A DNA stretch of 64,000 bases. Origin: Lotus japonicus. Its lineage: Eukaryota; Streptophyta; Magnoliopsida; Fabales; Fabaceae. Position 1 is the first letter of the stretch. Each line of letters opens with the position of its first letter. Shown here in pieces: positions 11,866 through 22,885 of the stretch. The stretch is from positions 15,976,369 to 16,040,368 of the forward strand of contig NC_080044.1 of NCBI RefSeq assembly GCF_012489685.1. The letters run 5' to 3'. The position numbers were made by a program, and so were the translations under genes. The notes under the pieces were generated by a model. The model had not been told where the DNA came from. It saw only the letters and a list, made by a program, of their open reading frames with translations, and ran no database searches.

Positions 11866-12769
11866 ATCTTTTGAATTTTTTGAATTTTTTTCTTTGGGGC
11901 AAGAGACAATTGCATTTTCTATAAACTAGCTCCATTGAGAGTTAAGAACCACAACTCCCCATTTTTCCAACCAAACAACCAGCCCAAATAACAAAGGTAA
12001 CAAAGAATTCTCCATAAGGCTCAAAAGGGTCAACTAGGGACAAAGATGTTATAAAACAATTTCTGAAGTACAAGAAAACCTACCAGTCTCAAGAATGCAA
12101 GTCTCCTAAAGCTACACTCAAGGAGGCATAAAATGAAACACAGAACCAAGAAGTGCAAGTGAGTCAGGATCCTCCAGGGAAATTATATAGTGAAGGGTCA
12201 AAGATGGACCCTTGTGGACTCACATCAACTCTATCCTCAAGACAACATTTAGAAGACCGAAGTCTCTCCCTCTCTTTCCCAAACATACAATCACTCCCCA
12301 AAAGAAAGCACAAAGTATCCACTTAAAAACATTTTCAAAACCAGCATCATGTGAGTGAGCAAGACTTGGGAACATGTCATTTGAGTAAAGGGTAAAAAGA
12401 CCAAGGTATGAAAGACTCTATAAAAACAAAATGCATGATAAAAAAGTTAAACAAAATCTATAAAAGAAAAATATGTTAAAAATGCATGGACTAAAATTCA
12501 GAGTAAGAAAAGAACCTCCTTCCAAGTGATTGAGTGCTTCCAAGTGTTCTCCTTTGGTCTTTCAAATGCTGGAAAACAAGGTGCTCAAGTGCTAATTGCC
12601 ACCGCTCGAGCGCCATTGTATCCTTTTTATTACCTGGAAAAGAAAAACAGAAGAAACAAAACGTAAAACAGAAAAAAGAAATATGGGTTGTCTCCCATTC
12701 AGCCCTAAGTTATAGTCTTAGGTAGACTAAACTTCAAACTCGTAACTCAAACCAAAAATCACAAACAAT

Positions 12770-12786
12770 CCCCGGCAACGGCGCCA
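12770..12786 (-). other. Primer binding site (tRNA-Asp type) of the nested element
   Basis: The minus strand reads TGGCGCCGTTGCCGGGG a few bases inside the right LTR. This matches the primer site commonly seen in Athila/Tat Ty3 elements. It fixes the element's orientation as minus. Confidence 0.8.
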
Positions 12787-12792
12787 AAAACT

Positions 12793-14142
12793 TGTTGGTA
12801 AATCCGCAAGTGTACGAATCCACCCGGTTTTAATTATCGAACCACAGGGATTGTGAGTGACTAAACTCAGCTTAAGCCTTGAGAATGAAGGTTTGTTTTA
12901 TTGAAATGATGAAACGTCAAAGTAGTAAAAAGGGAAAATAGACATAAACTCAGAAAATAACATGCTTTGGGTTCTTGTTCAACTAGTCAATTTAAGCACA
13001 TCATTCTAAGCACATGTTCTCATGGATCTCTCCTTGATGATATAGCCTAGTTACTCACTTATTGATTCCTCACATAAGCAATTCTCTCATACTAAAAGCT
13101 AAGCCCAATTCCTTGTGTACTTAGTCAATTTATATGAGGTTTTAGATCATGCAAATTCAGACCATCAAACCCCAACCCTTCCTCTATTCCTAGTAGCAAG
13201 CATAGAAGGGGTAATCCCAAATCGGTTCCCTAATCTATAACAAACTTCCATTCTTATTATAGAAAAGCAAAAAGCAAGCATGCATACAAGCTTAGACTGA
13301 AATTCAGAAAATGGGATTCAAGGGAAGAAGGAGAACATGTGGGAAAGAACTTAAGATTATAACTCAAATATAAAAAGTCTTACAAAGAAATCCAAAGCAA
13401 AAGAAGAGAGATTAGCCAAGCATGGCAAGAGCCATGTTTGGCTAAGAACCTGAATTACAAGCTTGGAAGCCCTCTCACACTCTCCTAGATGCTCCTCTAC
13501 CTCTGAGTTTATGTAAAAAATGAAAGTAGTATCCAAGATTCAACTAAACACCTATTTATAGACTTTTCTGACGTTCCAGGGCGCTTGAGCGCTAGGCATT
13601 GGCGCTCAAGCGCCATTGCTCCAGAAAGCAATTTTTCAGCATCAGAGTGCTGGGCGCTCGAGCGCTGGTGCTGGGCGCTCGAGCGCTAGACTTAGTTTTT
13701 CCAGCTCCTTTGCATCTGTGTGCTAGGCGCTCAAGCGCTGGTGCTGAGCGCCCAAGCGCCAATTGCTCGCCCAAAAACCTTCAGAATTCCAACTTAACTC
13801 CCCTTCAATGCAAACTTCAAACCTCCAAACCTCTTGGCCTTTCTTCTTCTCCTGTTTCTGCTCTCCATACCTAACCAACAAGTCAAGGAAGAATCTAGAA
13901 GCTCAAAGAGCTCATTAGCACAAGAGGTCCTTCATTTAACTCAACAAAATCATGCAAGTCCTAAACTTAACTTAAAATGCAAGAAAACTCCCTATAAAAC
14001 TACAAAATTACTAAACTAATGCAAATGCACAAATAGAAGTAAAAATGCATGAGAATGCATGAAACACTACATGAGACACAAGAAAAAGACTCAAAACCTA
14101 CAAGGAAAAACCCTAAAAACATCATATAAACCCGGGTCATCA
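12793..14142 (-). repeat. 5' LTR of the nested non-autonomous element
   Basis: 1350 bp. On the plus strand it begins TGTTGGTAAATCC and ends CCCGGGTCATCA. The TATA box on the minus strand is at about 13552-13562, with the palindrome array at 13579-13760 upstream of it. The right TSD, GCAAA, follows at 14143-14147. Confidence 0.93.
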
Positions 14143-15172
14143 GCAAACTTATGAGTTAACTTTTGACAAGACTGAGAAGAAGAATAAGAGCATAGCTTTT
14201 GTGTCTAACACTGATGAGGATGATGATATTGAGTGTGCAGGTGAAAACTTTTCTGAAGCTCTAGCTCTTCTTGGAAGAAAGTTTAACAGAGCCTTAAGAA
14301 AGATTGACAAAAGATCAAAGTCTAATGTCCAGGACATGAAGTTCGACAATGCCAGATCTTCTAACTTTCAGAGGAAGGCCAAAGAGGATGATAAATCTGT
14401 TCAGAATAAAGGAGTGCAATGTTATGAATGTGAAGGATATGGTCACATCAGAACTGAATGCGCTACCTATCTTAAAAAGCAGAAGAAAGACATGATGGTA
14501 ACCTGGTCAGATGAAGACATAGATGAGGAAGATGAGGTCTCTACAAACAAAGTTACTGCTTTCTCTGGAATAATTGATGAACTTGACTCCAGTGATGAGG
14601 ACATAACTGATGAAGAGCTGGCTGAAACCTACAGGTTATTGCATAGCAAGTGGAAGGAAGCATGTAAGCGTGTGAGAGAGCAAGAAAGTGAAATAGAGCA
14701 GCTAACTACTCTAGAAGAACTTGATGACTGGAAATCAAAGCTTGAAGACATTGATACTCTAGAAAAGGTAAAATTAATGGGTATTAATGCAGAATTGCAG
14801 GAGGAAGTTTCTTCTTTGAAAAACAAGCTTGAAACCACACACAAATCCCTTAGGATGCTGAACAATGGCTCAGATATGCTTGATGAGATCCTCAAGGAAA
14901 CAAGAAAACAAGGGAGAAGCTTGAAGGGTATTGGCTTTGACTACATGACTGCTAACAAGGAAGGTCAGAAGGTTCCAAAGGAATTTGTGGTTGCTGCAAA
15001 GGAATCTAAATTCAAGAAACCAATCAACAATCGGTTGTCTGTACAGATGTCCCAACATGTGCCTCAACATGTGACTTCTCGGTACAAAAGTGTCAGAAGT
15101 GCCCCTTGGAGATGTCATTATTGTGGAAGAAATGGTCATATAAGGCACTACTGTTTCAAGCTGTATTGTTAG

Positions 15173-18100
15173 CCTCAGATATCAAGTCAGCCTAGGAGCT
15201 CTGAGAACACCCAAGTGAAAAGGAAATGGAAACCCAAAGGTGAAGTCTCAAGCCTGATTGCTCACGCATCTTTTAGAGCCTCATCAAGGGAAAATTGGTA
15301 TTTTGATAGTGGTTGTTCACGACACATGACAGGAGACAAGAGCTATTTGAAAAATATCAGAGGACACTCCAGCAGTTTTGTCACTTTTGGAGATGGAGCC
15401 AAAGGGAAGATCTAAGGAATTGGAAGACTTGTAGGTTTTGGGTCCCCTGATCTAACTGATGTGTTACTTGTAAAAAGGCTGACTGCCAACCTTATCAGCA
15501 TAAGTCAACTCTGTGATAAAGGGATTGATGTGAAGTTTAGCAAAACTGAATGTGTTGTTACTAAAGATGATCAAGAGGTAGTAATCAGAGGAGTCAGATC
15601 CAAGGATAATTTCTATATGTGGACCTCACAGGAGAAGTCTCACTTTTCAAGGTGCTTAGTGTCAAAGGAAGATGAAATAAATCTGTGGCATCAAAAACTG
15701 GGTCATCTTAACCTCAAGAGCATGTAGAAGATCATCACTGAAGAAGCAATCAGAGGTCTGCCTAAGTTGAAGATAGGTGAAGGAAGAATGTGTGGATAAT
15801 GCTAGATAGGAAAACAAACCAAGATGTCGCATAAGATGCTCCAGCATCAGACTACAACAAAGGTTCTTGAACTCTTGCACATGGATCTCATGGGCCCTAT
15901 GCAGGTTGAAAGTTTGGGAGGAAAAAGGTATGTATTTGTTTGTGTTGATGAGTTTTCCAGGTATACTCGGGTGGATTTCATTAGAGAAAAGTCAGAGACA
16001 TTTGAAATCTTCAAAAACCTCTGCTTGAAACTTCAAAATGAAAAGAGCAGTGTTATTGTAAGAATTAGGAGTGGCCATGGAAAGGAGTTTGAAAACTCTA
16101 AGTTCTCTGAGTTCTGTGGATCAGAAGAAATAAGTCATGAGTTTTATGCACCTATCACACCTCAACAAAATGGAGTTGTTGAGAGGAAGAATATAACTCT
16201 GCAGGAATCAGCCATAGTCATGTTACATGCTAAGAAGATTCCCTATCAGTTTTGGGGTGAAGCCATGAATATTGCTTGCTACATACATAACAGAGTTACT
16301 ATTAGAGCAGGAACATCCTCTACTCAGTATGAATTATGGAAGGGAAGGAAGCCTACAGTGAAATACTTTCATGTTTTTGGGAGTAAATGTTATATTCTTG
16401 CAAAGCGAGAGCAAAGAAGAAAGCTTGACCCTAAGAGTGACGTAGGATTATTCATGGGATATTCAATAAACAGCAGAGCCTATAGGGTGTATAACACTCA
16501 CACAAAGACCATGATGGAATCATTCAATGTGATTGTTGATGATGTGTCAAGTTAGATGAAGGAAAGCATTTTAGTGGAAGATGATGATGTTACTGAAAAT
16601 GCATATGTTCCAGCAAATGACCTGGACAACGTACCTGAGACAAGTCCAACTGAGCAGGAAGACAAGTTGGTCACTTCAAATAAAGCTCATTCAATCAGGA
16701 TTCATGAAGGTGTCGCGACTAGGTCCAGCAATCTCATTGTTCATGCTTGCTTCATATCCAAATTGGAAACCAAGAATGTTAATGAGGCATTGACTGATGA
16801 ATATTGGATAAATGCAATGCAAGAAGAACTGGAGCGCGGTTCAGGAGAAATGAAGTCTGGGATTTGGTGTCAAGACCTGAGGTCGCCAATATAATTGGCA
16901 CTAAGTGGATCTTCAAAAACAAGTCTGATGAACACGGTGTTGTCACCAGAAACAAAAAAGAAGATTAGTTGCTCAAGGCTATACTCAGATAGAAGGAGTT
17001 GATTTTGATGAGACTTTTGCTCCAGCAGCTAGACTGGAATTTATTACTCTTGTTGGGAGTTGCTTGTTTGAAGAAATTCAGATTATATCAGATGGATGTA
17101 AAGAGTGTTTTTCTGAATGGGTACCTGAATGAGGAAGTTTATGTTGAGCAGCCAAAAGGATTCCTAGATCCTCATTTTCCTGATCACGTGTACAAGCTGA
17201 GGAAGGCACTGTATGGTTTGAAACAAGCACCAAGGGCTTGGTATGAGAGGCTCACTGAATTTCTCGTCAGCAATGGCTATTGCAAAGGAGGAATAGATAA
17301 GACTCTGTTTGTGAAGAATGATAAAGAAAATCTCATGATTGCACAGATTTATGTGGATGATATTGTTTTTGGAGGAATGTCGAACACGATGGTGGAGCAT
17401 TTCGTTCAACAAATGAAATCTGAGTTTGAAATGAGTTTAGTTGGTGAACTGAACTATTTCTTAGGTCTGTAAGTCAAACAAATGGAGGATTCTATGTTCA
17501 TCACTCAGAGTAAATATGCTAGAGGAATAGTCAAGAAGTCTGGTCTTAAGAACTCAGGTCACAAAATGACTCCAACTGCAACTCATGTCAAATTAACCAA
17601 GGATGACAAAGGAGAGGATATTGATCAAAGCTTGTACAGGAGTATGATTGGTAGCTTATTGTATCTTACTGCAAGCAGGCCGGATATAATGTTTGTTGTT
17701 GGTGTGTGTGCAAGATATCAAGCTGCACCCAAGACAAGTCATCTGCTGCAAGTGAAGAGGATTATCAAATACATTAATGGTACAAGTGACTATGGTATTC
17801 TCTACACTCATGATGCTAATTCCTCTTTGGTAGGTTATTGTGATGCAGATTGGGCAGGTAGTGCTGATTATAGGAAAAGCACATCTGGAGGTTGCTTCTT
17901 CCTATGAAATAATCTTATCTTTTGGTTTAGCAAAAAGCAAAATTGTGTATCCTTGTCTACGGCAGTGGCAGAATATATTGCAGCAAGAAACAGTTGTACT
18001 CAGTTAATATGGATGAAACAAATGCTTAAGGAGTATGATGTTGAGCAGGATGTCATGACATTGTACTGCGACAATCTCAGTGCTATTAATATTTCCAAGA

Positions 18101-18300
18101 ATCCAATTCAGCACAGCAGAACAAAACACATTGACATTAGGCATCACTTCATTAGGGATTTGGTGGAAGACAAAATCATCACCTTGGAGCATGTTACAAC
18201 CGACAAGCAATTGGCTGATATTTTCACAAAACTACTTGATGCAAGCACATTTGACAAATTGAGAGGAAGTCTTGGGATTTTCTTAAGTGAAGGATTGTAG
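15173..18300 (+). pseudogene. pol: Copia pol: protease, integrase, RT, RNase H; inactivated
   Basis: Protease has DSGCSRHMTG (about 15305). The GAG pre-integrase motif WHQKLGHLN lies near 15690. The integrase core keeps the first Asp (about 15884) and the Glu (16181-16183). The central Asp of the usual RSDHG motif is Gly (GGC, 16073-16075). RT keeps the [11 protein letters not shown] motif (about 17090) and YVDD (17350-17361). RNase H has CDADWAG, the AEYIA Glu and LYCDN. Stops occur at about 15413, 15725, 15797, 15803, 16553, 17470 and 17905. The frame changes between about 16830 and 16970. Domain order and motifs identify a SIRE/Maximus-type Ty1/copia pol that can no longer make a polyprotein. 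Confidence 0.92.
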
Positions 18301-18528
18301 CAATCAACGCATGAGCATTTGTTAACGACTGGTTTTTCATCAATCAAAATTAACTGTCGTTGTGATGTCAGCAGAGAGAGCATTGCATCATCAAGCAACT
18401 GCCCTATAACTACCCCCAACGAGCAATTTGTCCTCACCTCTCAACCGCTTGTGTTTTTGTTTTCAGAAATCCTTATTTCTCTCTCGTTTGTTCTCTATTT
18501 GTCTTGTTCTGTTCTTGTCACTCTCACA

Positions 18529-21500
18529 ATGTCTCAATCCTCAGGAAAGATTGATTCTGCATATGCAAAGGCTATTACTAACAAGTATGGTGTTAGATTC
18601 ATGGGTCTAAAAAGTGGGTCTTCAAAAACCACTACCTCCAAGACTGCGAAATCCCTATCTCAATCATGGAAGAAGGCGAGAACACAGATAAGGAAGCAGT
18701 ACAAATCAAAGCCACATGAAGATGGTTCCTCTCATGCGGTTCTTGAAGATGTCCCCACTGATGTCCCCACTGAAACTATTACACCACCTTCATTTTCAAA
18801 GAAATGAGATAATGGGTTTGTATCCTCTGAAGAAACTCACTCTGATGATCCAAATCAGGTTCATGTTCAGAACATCTCTGATGGCGATGATTCTGATGAT
18901 GATGAAGTTCCTCTGTCTGAAACTCTTCCAGAAATTATTGTTGCATGGTTGAAAAGGAAAAGAAGGACCACTGCTAGCGAAGTCCCTTATGTTCCTCAGA
19001 AGAAGACCAAGCCCTCTCCTACTACCCCTAAGTCCAAGAAAAAGGATGTGAAAGGGAAAGGCAAAGCAAAGGCTGGGAAAAACAAGAGTGAGAAGAAGAA
19101 CGCCCATGTTATTGTTTTTGAGTCTGAGTCAGATGTTGAAGCAGATGTCCCAGACATCGTGCCTGCTGAGAAGAAGAAGTTTGCAGGAAGGCGTATTCCC
19201 AAGAATGTTCCAGCTGCCCCTCTTGACAATGTCTCCTTCCATTCTGAAGAAAATGTTCTAAAATGGAAGTATGTTTATCAAAGGAGACTTGCCATTGAAA
19301 GGGAGGTTGAATCTGATGTGCTTGAGTGCAAGGAAGTTATGGCACTCGTTGAGAAGGCTGGGCTTATGAAGATTGTTCTACATGTTGGTAGATGTTTTTA
19401 AAGGCTTGTGATGGAATTTGTGGTGAATTTGTCTGTGGAAGTGGGACTTCCTGAGAGTAATGAATACAGGAAGGTGTATGTTAGAGAAAAAACGTGTGAA
19501 GTTTTCTCCTGATGTGATCGACAAAGCACTTGGAAGAAGTGTTGCTGCAGTTGTTGATGAAGAGCAATCCTTGGATGTGATTACCAAGGAACTCACTGCT
19601 GGGAAGGTTCATAAATGGTCAAAGAACAAGCTGTCGTTCACTTGGAATCTCAGTGTGAAATATGCAATCCTTAACCGGATTGGTGATGTGAATTGGGTTC
19701 CTACCCAACATACCTCTGCCACTCTTGCCATGTTAATTTACAAGATTGGTACTATGGTTCCTGTTGATTTTGGTACTTTTGTTTTTGAACAGACTTTGAA
19801 GCATGCAGAAACATGTGCTGTGAAGCTGCCTATCTCTTTTCCATCTCTTATCACAGAGATCATTTTGCAACATCGTCCCAAAATAGTCAGGGATGATGAG
19901 GAGGCTATGCCTAAAGGTGCTCATATCACCTTGGACCATCGTTTGTTTTCTGGGTCCCATGTCCCAGACATTGTTGTGCCATCGAGCAGGACATATGCTT
20001 CTGCTCCAGTGAGTGTTGGTAAATCCGCAAGTGTACGAATCCGCCCTGTTTTAATTATCGAACCACAGGGATTGTGAGTGAATGATTTCGGTTCAAGCCT
20101 TGAGTATGAAGGTTTGATTTATTGAGATGATGAAACGTTGAAGTAGTAAAAAGGGAAAATAAACATAAACTCATAAAAGAACATGCTTTGGATCCTTGCT
20201 CAACTAGCCAATTTAAGCGCATCATTCTAAGCACATGAACTCATGGATCTCTCCTTCTTGTTCTAGCCTAATCGACCATCTATCGATGCCTCGCATAGAT
20301 AATCCTCTCAAGTCAAAAGATAGGCTCAATTCCTTTACAACCCAAACATTTGCTAAAGGCACTAAGCATGTAATTCAGGCCAACAAACCCCAACCCTTCC
20401 TCTATTCCTAGTAGCAAGCATAGAAGGGGTAATCCCAAATCGGTTCTCTAATCTATAACAAACTTTCGTTCTGATTGTAGAAAAGCATAAAGCAAGCATG
20501 CATACAAGCTTATATTGATATTCAAAAAATGAGATTCAAGGAAAGAAGAAGTTCATGTGGGAAAGAACTTAAGATTATAACTTAAACATGAAAAGTCTTA
20601 CATGAAAACCAAAGCATAAGAAGAGAGATTAGCCAAGCATGGCAATGGCTAAGAACCTGAATTACAAGCTTGGAAGCCTTCTCTCACTCTCCTAGATGTT
20701 CCTCTCCTTCTAAACTTATGTAAAAATGGAATGAATGACTAAGTGTTATAAAGAAAATGACCAAAATCCTATTTATAGGCAAAAGACACAAGTCTGGGCG
20801 CTCAAGCGCCAATAAAGCATGCCTGAGCGCCAATTCAAAGTGAAAAAGTGGTTTCTGGAAGGCAATTGGCGCCTAAGCGCCAATTAAGCATGCCTGGGCG
20901 CCAATTCCGAATCTCTGGAACAGATCAATTGGCGCCTAGGTGCCAATGGAGCACGCCTAGGCGCTCTATGCACGCTGGAAAACCTTTAAAACTTCCTCTT
21001 TACTCCTCTTCAAGCCTCCCTTCAATTCTCCAAGCCTCTTGTCCTTCTTCCTTCATCAGTTTCAGACCTGGTAACTTACGAACAAAGCAAGGGAAATATC
21101 TAGGAGCTCCAAGAGTTTATTAGCATAAAGAACCCTCAATTAAAATAGAAAAGATATGCAAGTCCTAAACTTACTTAAAATGCAAGAAAGGTCCCTATAA
21201 AACTACAAAATTACCAAAACAAAGTAAAAACACAAATAAAGATAAAAATGCATGAGAATGCATGAAACACTACATGAGACTCAACAAAAAGACTCAAAAC
21301 TAATAACGAAAAGACCCTAAAAACAAGACTAAATCCCGGTCATCAGTGAGTAAGTCTGGAAGAAGGGCAATCATTGATGAATTGCAGGCTGTTTCTAAGG
21401 CTCTTCAGGAGACTATTACTGCAAGCATTGCAAGGAAACTCAAGGTAGATGAGCTGCTGCTTAAGCTTCAAGAGGAAGAAGACAAAGAGGGTGAGCCAAT

Positions 21501-21642
21501 TGCTGCCAATGTTGCTGCTGCAGATGAAAGCACTGATGAAAAGGGAGGATCTGATGAGAATGGAGAAGAAACTGGGGAGGAATCCAGTTCTGATGATTAT
21601 GACTTGTTGCATCTTACTGCTATTTGTTTTGTTTTTATTTGA
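18529..21642 (+). pseudogene. Env-like third ORF of the copia element, interrupted by a solo LTR
   Basis: Downstream of pol, in the position of the env-like ORF of SIRE elements. The ATG at 18529 starts a Ser/Lys-rich N-terminus. A TGA at 18805 and a frame change near 19400-19460 break it. The middle section (19460-20008) resembles the domain often labelled putative plant transposon protein, with a PTQHTSATLAMLIY stretch. The solo LTR inserted at 20013 duplicated GTGAG. The frame lines up again at 21346 and runs through a Lys/Glu coiled-coil-like tail to a stop at about 21640. No signal peptide or clear membrane anchor was recognised in what remains. 'Env-like' describes position only; an entry function is not established. 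Confidence 0.7.
20014..21345 (-). mobile_element. Solo LTR of the same non-autonomous family
   Basis: 1332 bp from TGTTGGTAAATCCGC to CGGTCATCA, clearly homologous to the 1350-bp LTRs at 9925 and 12793 but much more diverged. The TSD is a perfect GTGAG (20009-20013 and 21346-21350). No internal region is present, so it is the product of LTR-LTR recombination. It keeps the minus-strand TATA box (20769-20778) and a palindrome array (20797-20965). Confidence 0.92.
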
Positions 21643-22011
21643 CTGTATTTGAGCACCCTTTGCCAAATTTGTGTTAAAAAAGGGGAGTAGCTACTAGTAT
21701 TATTTGGTCTGTACTAATCTGAAGCCTACACTCAAGAATTCAAGACTAAGTTGTGTACTGTTTGTGTTGTGGAAGACAAGTGTGTTTGTGTTGTTCTCCA
21801 AGTTGTTGTTACTGTTAGTTAGCTTGTGATTGTTACTAACTACTTCCTAGTTACTTTACTGTGACGTGTGCATCAGGAAGCTGTCAAGGATGTGCTATTT
21901 GTTTGTGTATTGTTGGCTGCACTATTTGAGGGGGAGTTCCGTTGCTAGGGGGTATATGTATCTTCTCAATTACTCAAGTTGTTTTAGACAAAATTTGACA
22001 AAGGGAGGGAT
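21643..22011 (+). other. 3' untranslated end of copia element with polypurine tract
   Basis: Non-coding, G/T-rich sequence between the env-like ORF and the 3' LTR. It ends in the polypurine tract AAAGGGAGGGA (22000-22010) one base before the LTR. Confidence 0.8.
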
Positions 22012-22885
22012 TGTTGTTACTTTTGGTTGTCTTGCATTTTGTCAAAAACAACCTAATGTCGAAGCAGATGTTGTGACATCTGCCTATGTGTAGCACAGGA
22101 CATCAGTACATGACTTGGAGTGCTTATGTGTGCCCTGAAAATCTAGTGAAGATTTTATTGTGGTTACTTACGGTTTAAATAGCTGTATTCTGGTTATTTA
22201 TTGTGGGCTGGTTTAATTGTTGAGGCAATCTCTGATTGAGGATATGTCTCTATTGTGTTAACGATGATTGACTTGTAAACACAATCATCATTATGGAAGA
22301 TTGCGTTTTGATTTGTTGCTGTTGGACTACTGCTTCAGCCTCTGGAAACCCTAGCGTGGCCGCTGAAACTTATATATATAAAGACCTAAAACGTGAAGAC
22401 TACTGAAGCTTTTGAGAGAAATAGATCAAGTGTTTTAGGGTTGTTAATTGTGCTTGTCCTTGTGTTCGTTGTAAACAAACCTTACTCATTGATTCTATAA
22501 GGCAAGATTGTGTTATGTGTTCGTGAGTGTTAAAACTCTGATTGTTGTTGTTCTTACCAATCATTGTGGTAGTGATTGAGAGAAAGTGAGAGGGGCTCTC
22601 ATACTTAGGTCGATATACTAAGTAGAAATACACTGGGTAGATTAGGAAGAGAACTATGAGTTGTGGTGATCATGAGTGTATGTAGTTCCTATATCTTGAA
22701 ATAGTGGATTTCCTTTTTTTGTGTGCAAACCCTCCAGACGTAGGTGAAGTTTCACCGAACTGGGTTAACAACTTTGGTGTTGTGCTTTGTTTATTTTATA
22801 CTTTTACTATTCACTGTTATTCGATTGTCAAAGCAATTGCCTAAGCATCGCGTAGGACATCTGTCATACGAGAATTAGAATTTCA
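22012..22885 (+). repeat. 3' LTR of the copia element
   Basis: 874 bp, TGTTGTTACTTTTGG to AGAATTTCA, homologous to 8360-9232 with scattered substitutions. A TATATATATA run lies near 22370. Confidence 0.92.

Larger units (their letters stand above)
11275..12792 (-). other. Internal region of the nested non-autonomous element
   Basis: 1518 bp with no coding capacity recognisable in any frame. It holds the primer binding site at 12770-12786 (minus), a pair of hairpin-forming repeats at 11790-11865, and two more GGCGCT-like palindrome remnants at about 12570-12615. No clean polypurine tract is visible next to 11275. Confidence 0.75.
9925..14142 (-). mobile_element. Non-autonomous LTR retrotransposon nested in copia gag
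   Basis: Two 1350-bp LTRs (9925-11274 and 12793-14142) flank 1518 bp with no gag, protease or RT. The TSD is a perfect GCAAA (9920-9924 and 14143-14147). Orientation is minus: next to the right LTR the minus strand reads TGGCGCCGTTGCCGGGG (12770-12786), the tRNA-Asp-type primer site known from Athila/Tat elements. On the element's own strand the LTR starts TGATGACCCGGG and ends TTTACCAACA. I saw only three differences between the LTRs, so the insertion is recent compared with its host element. It presumably borrows proteins from a Ty3 relative, which is an inference. Confidence 0.93.
9297..15172 (+). pseudogene. gag: Copia gag, split by a nested retrotransposon
   Basis: The first ATG in the gag frame is at 9297. 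The N-terminal half (9297-9924) has the copia gag core, including the YDYWKVRM motif near the start and the SEFHMRVRDL region. It is cut at 9924 by the nested element, whose insertion duplicated GCAAA. The frame resumes correctly at 14148, so gag was open when the insertion occurred. The C-terminal part has an acidic region and a coiled-coil-like stretch (about 14590-14880). It has two CCHC zinc knuckles, CYECEGYGHIRTEC (about 14420) and CHYCGRNGHIRHYC (about 15110). A TAG at 15170-15172 ends it. The frame continues unchanged into protease, so that stop probably broke an original gag-pol fusion. Confidence 0.88.
8360..22885 (+). mobile_element. Ty1/copia LTR retrotransposon, SIRE/Maximus type, with nested insertions
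   Basis: A complete but decayed element. It has a 5' LTR (8360-9232), a tRNA-iMet-like primer site (9235-9249), gag, pol in the order protease-integrase-RT-RNase H (the Ty1/copia order), an env-like third ORF, a polypurine tract (22000-22010) and a 3' LTR (22012-22885). The flanking 5-mers are ATATG (8355-8359) and AAATG (22886-22890), a target-site duplication with one mismatch. The length of about 14.5 kb drops to about 9 kb once the nested element (9925-14142) and the solo LTR (20014-21345) are set aside, which suits SIRE-type elements. The LTRs differ at a few dozen positions by eye. Pol has several stops and a frame change, so the element cannot be autonomous. Confidence 0.93.
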
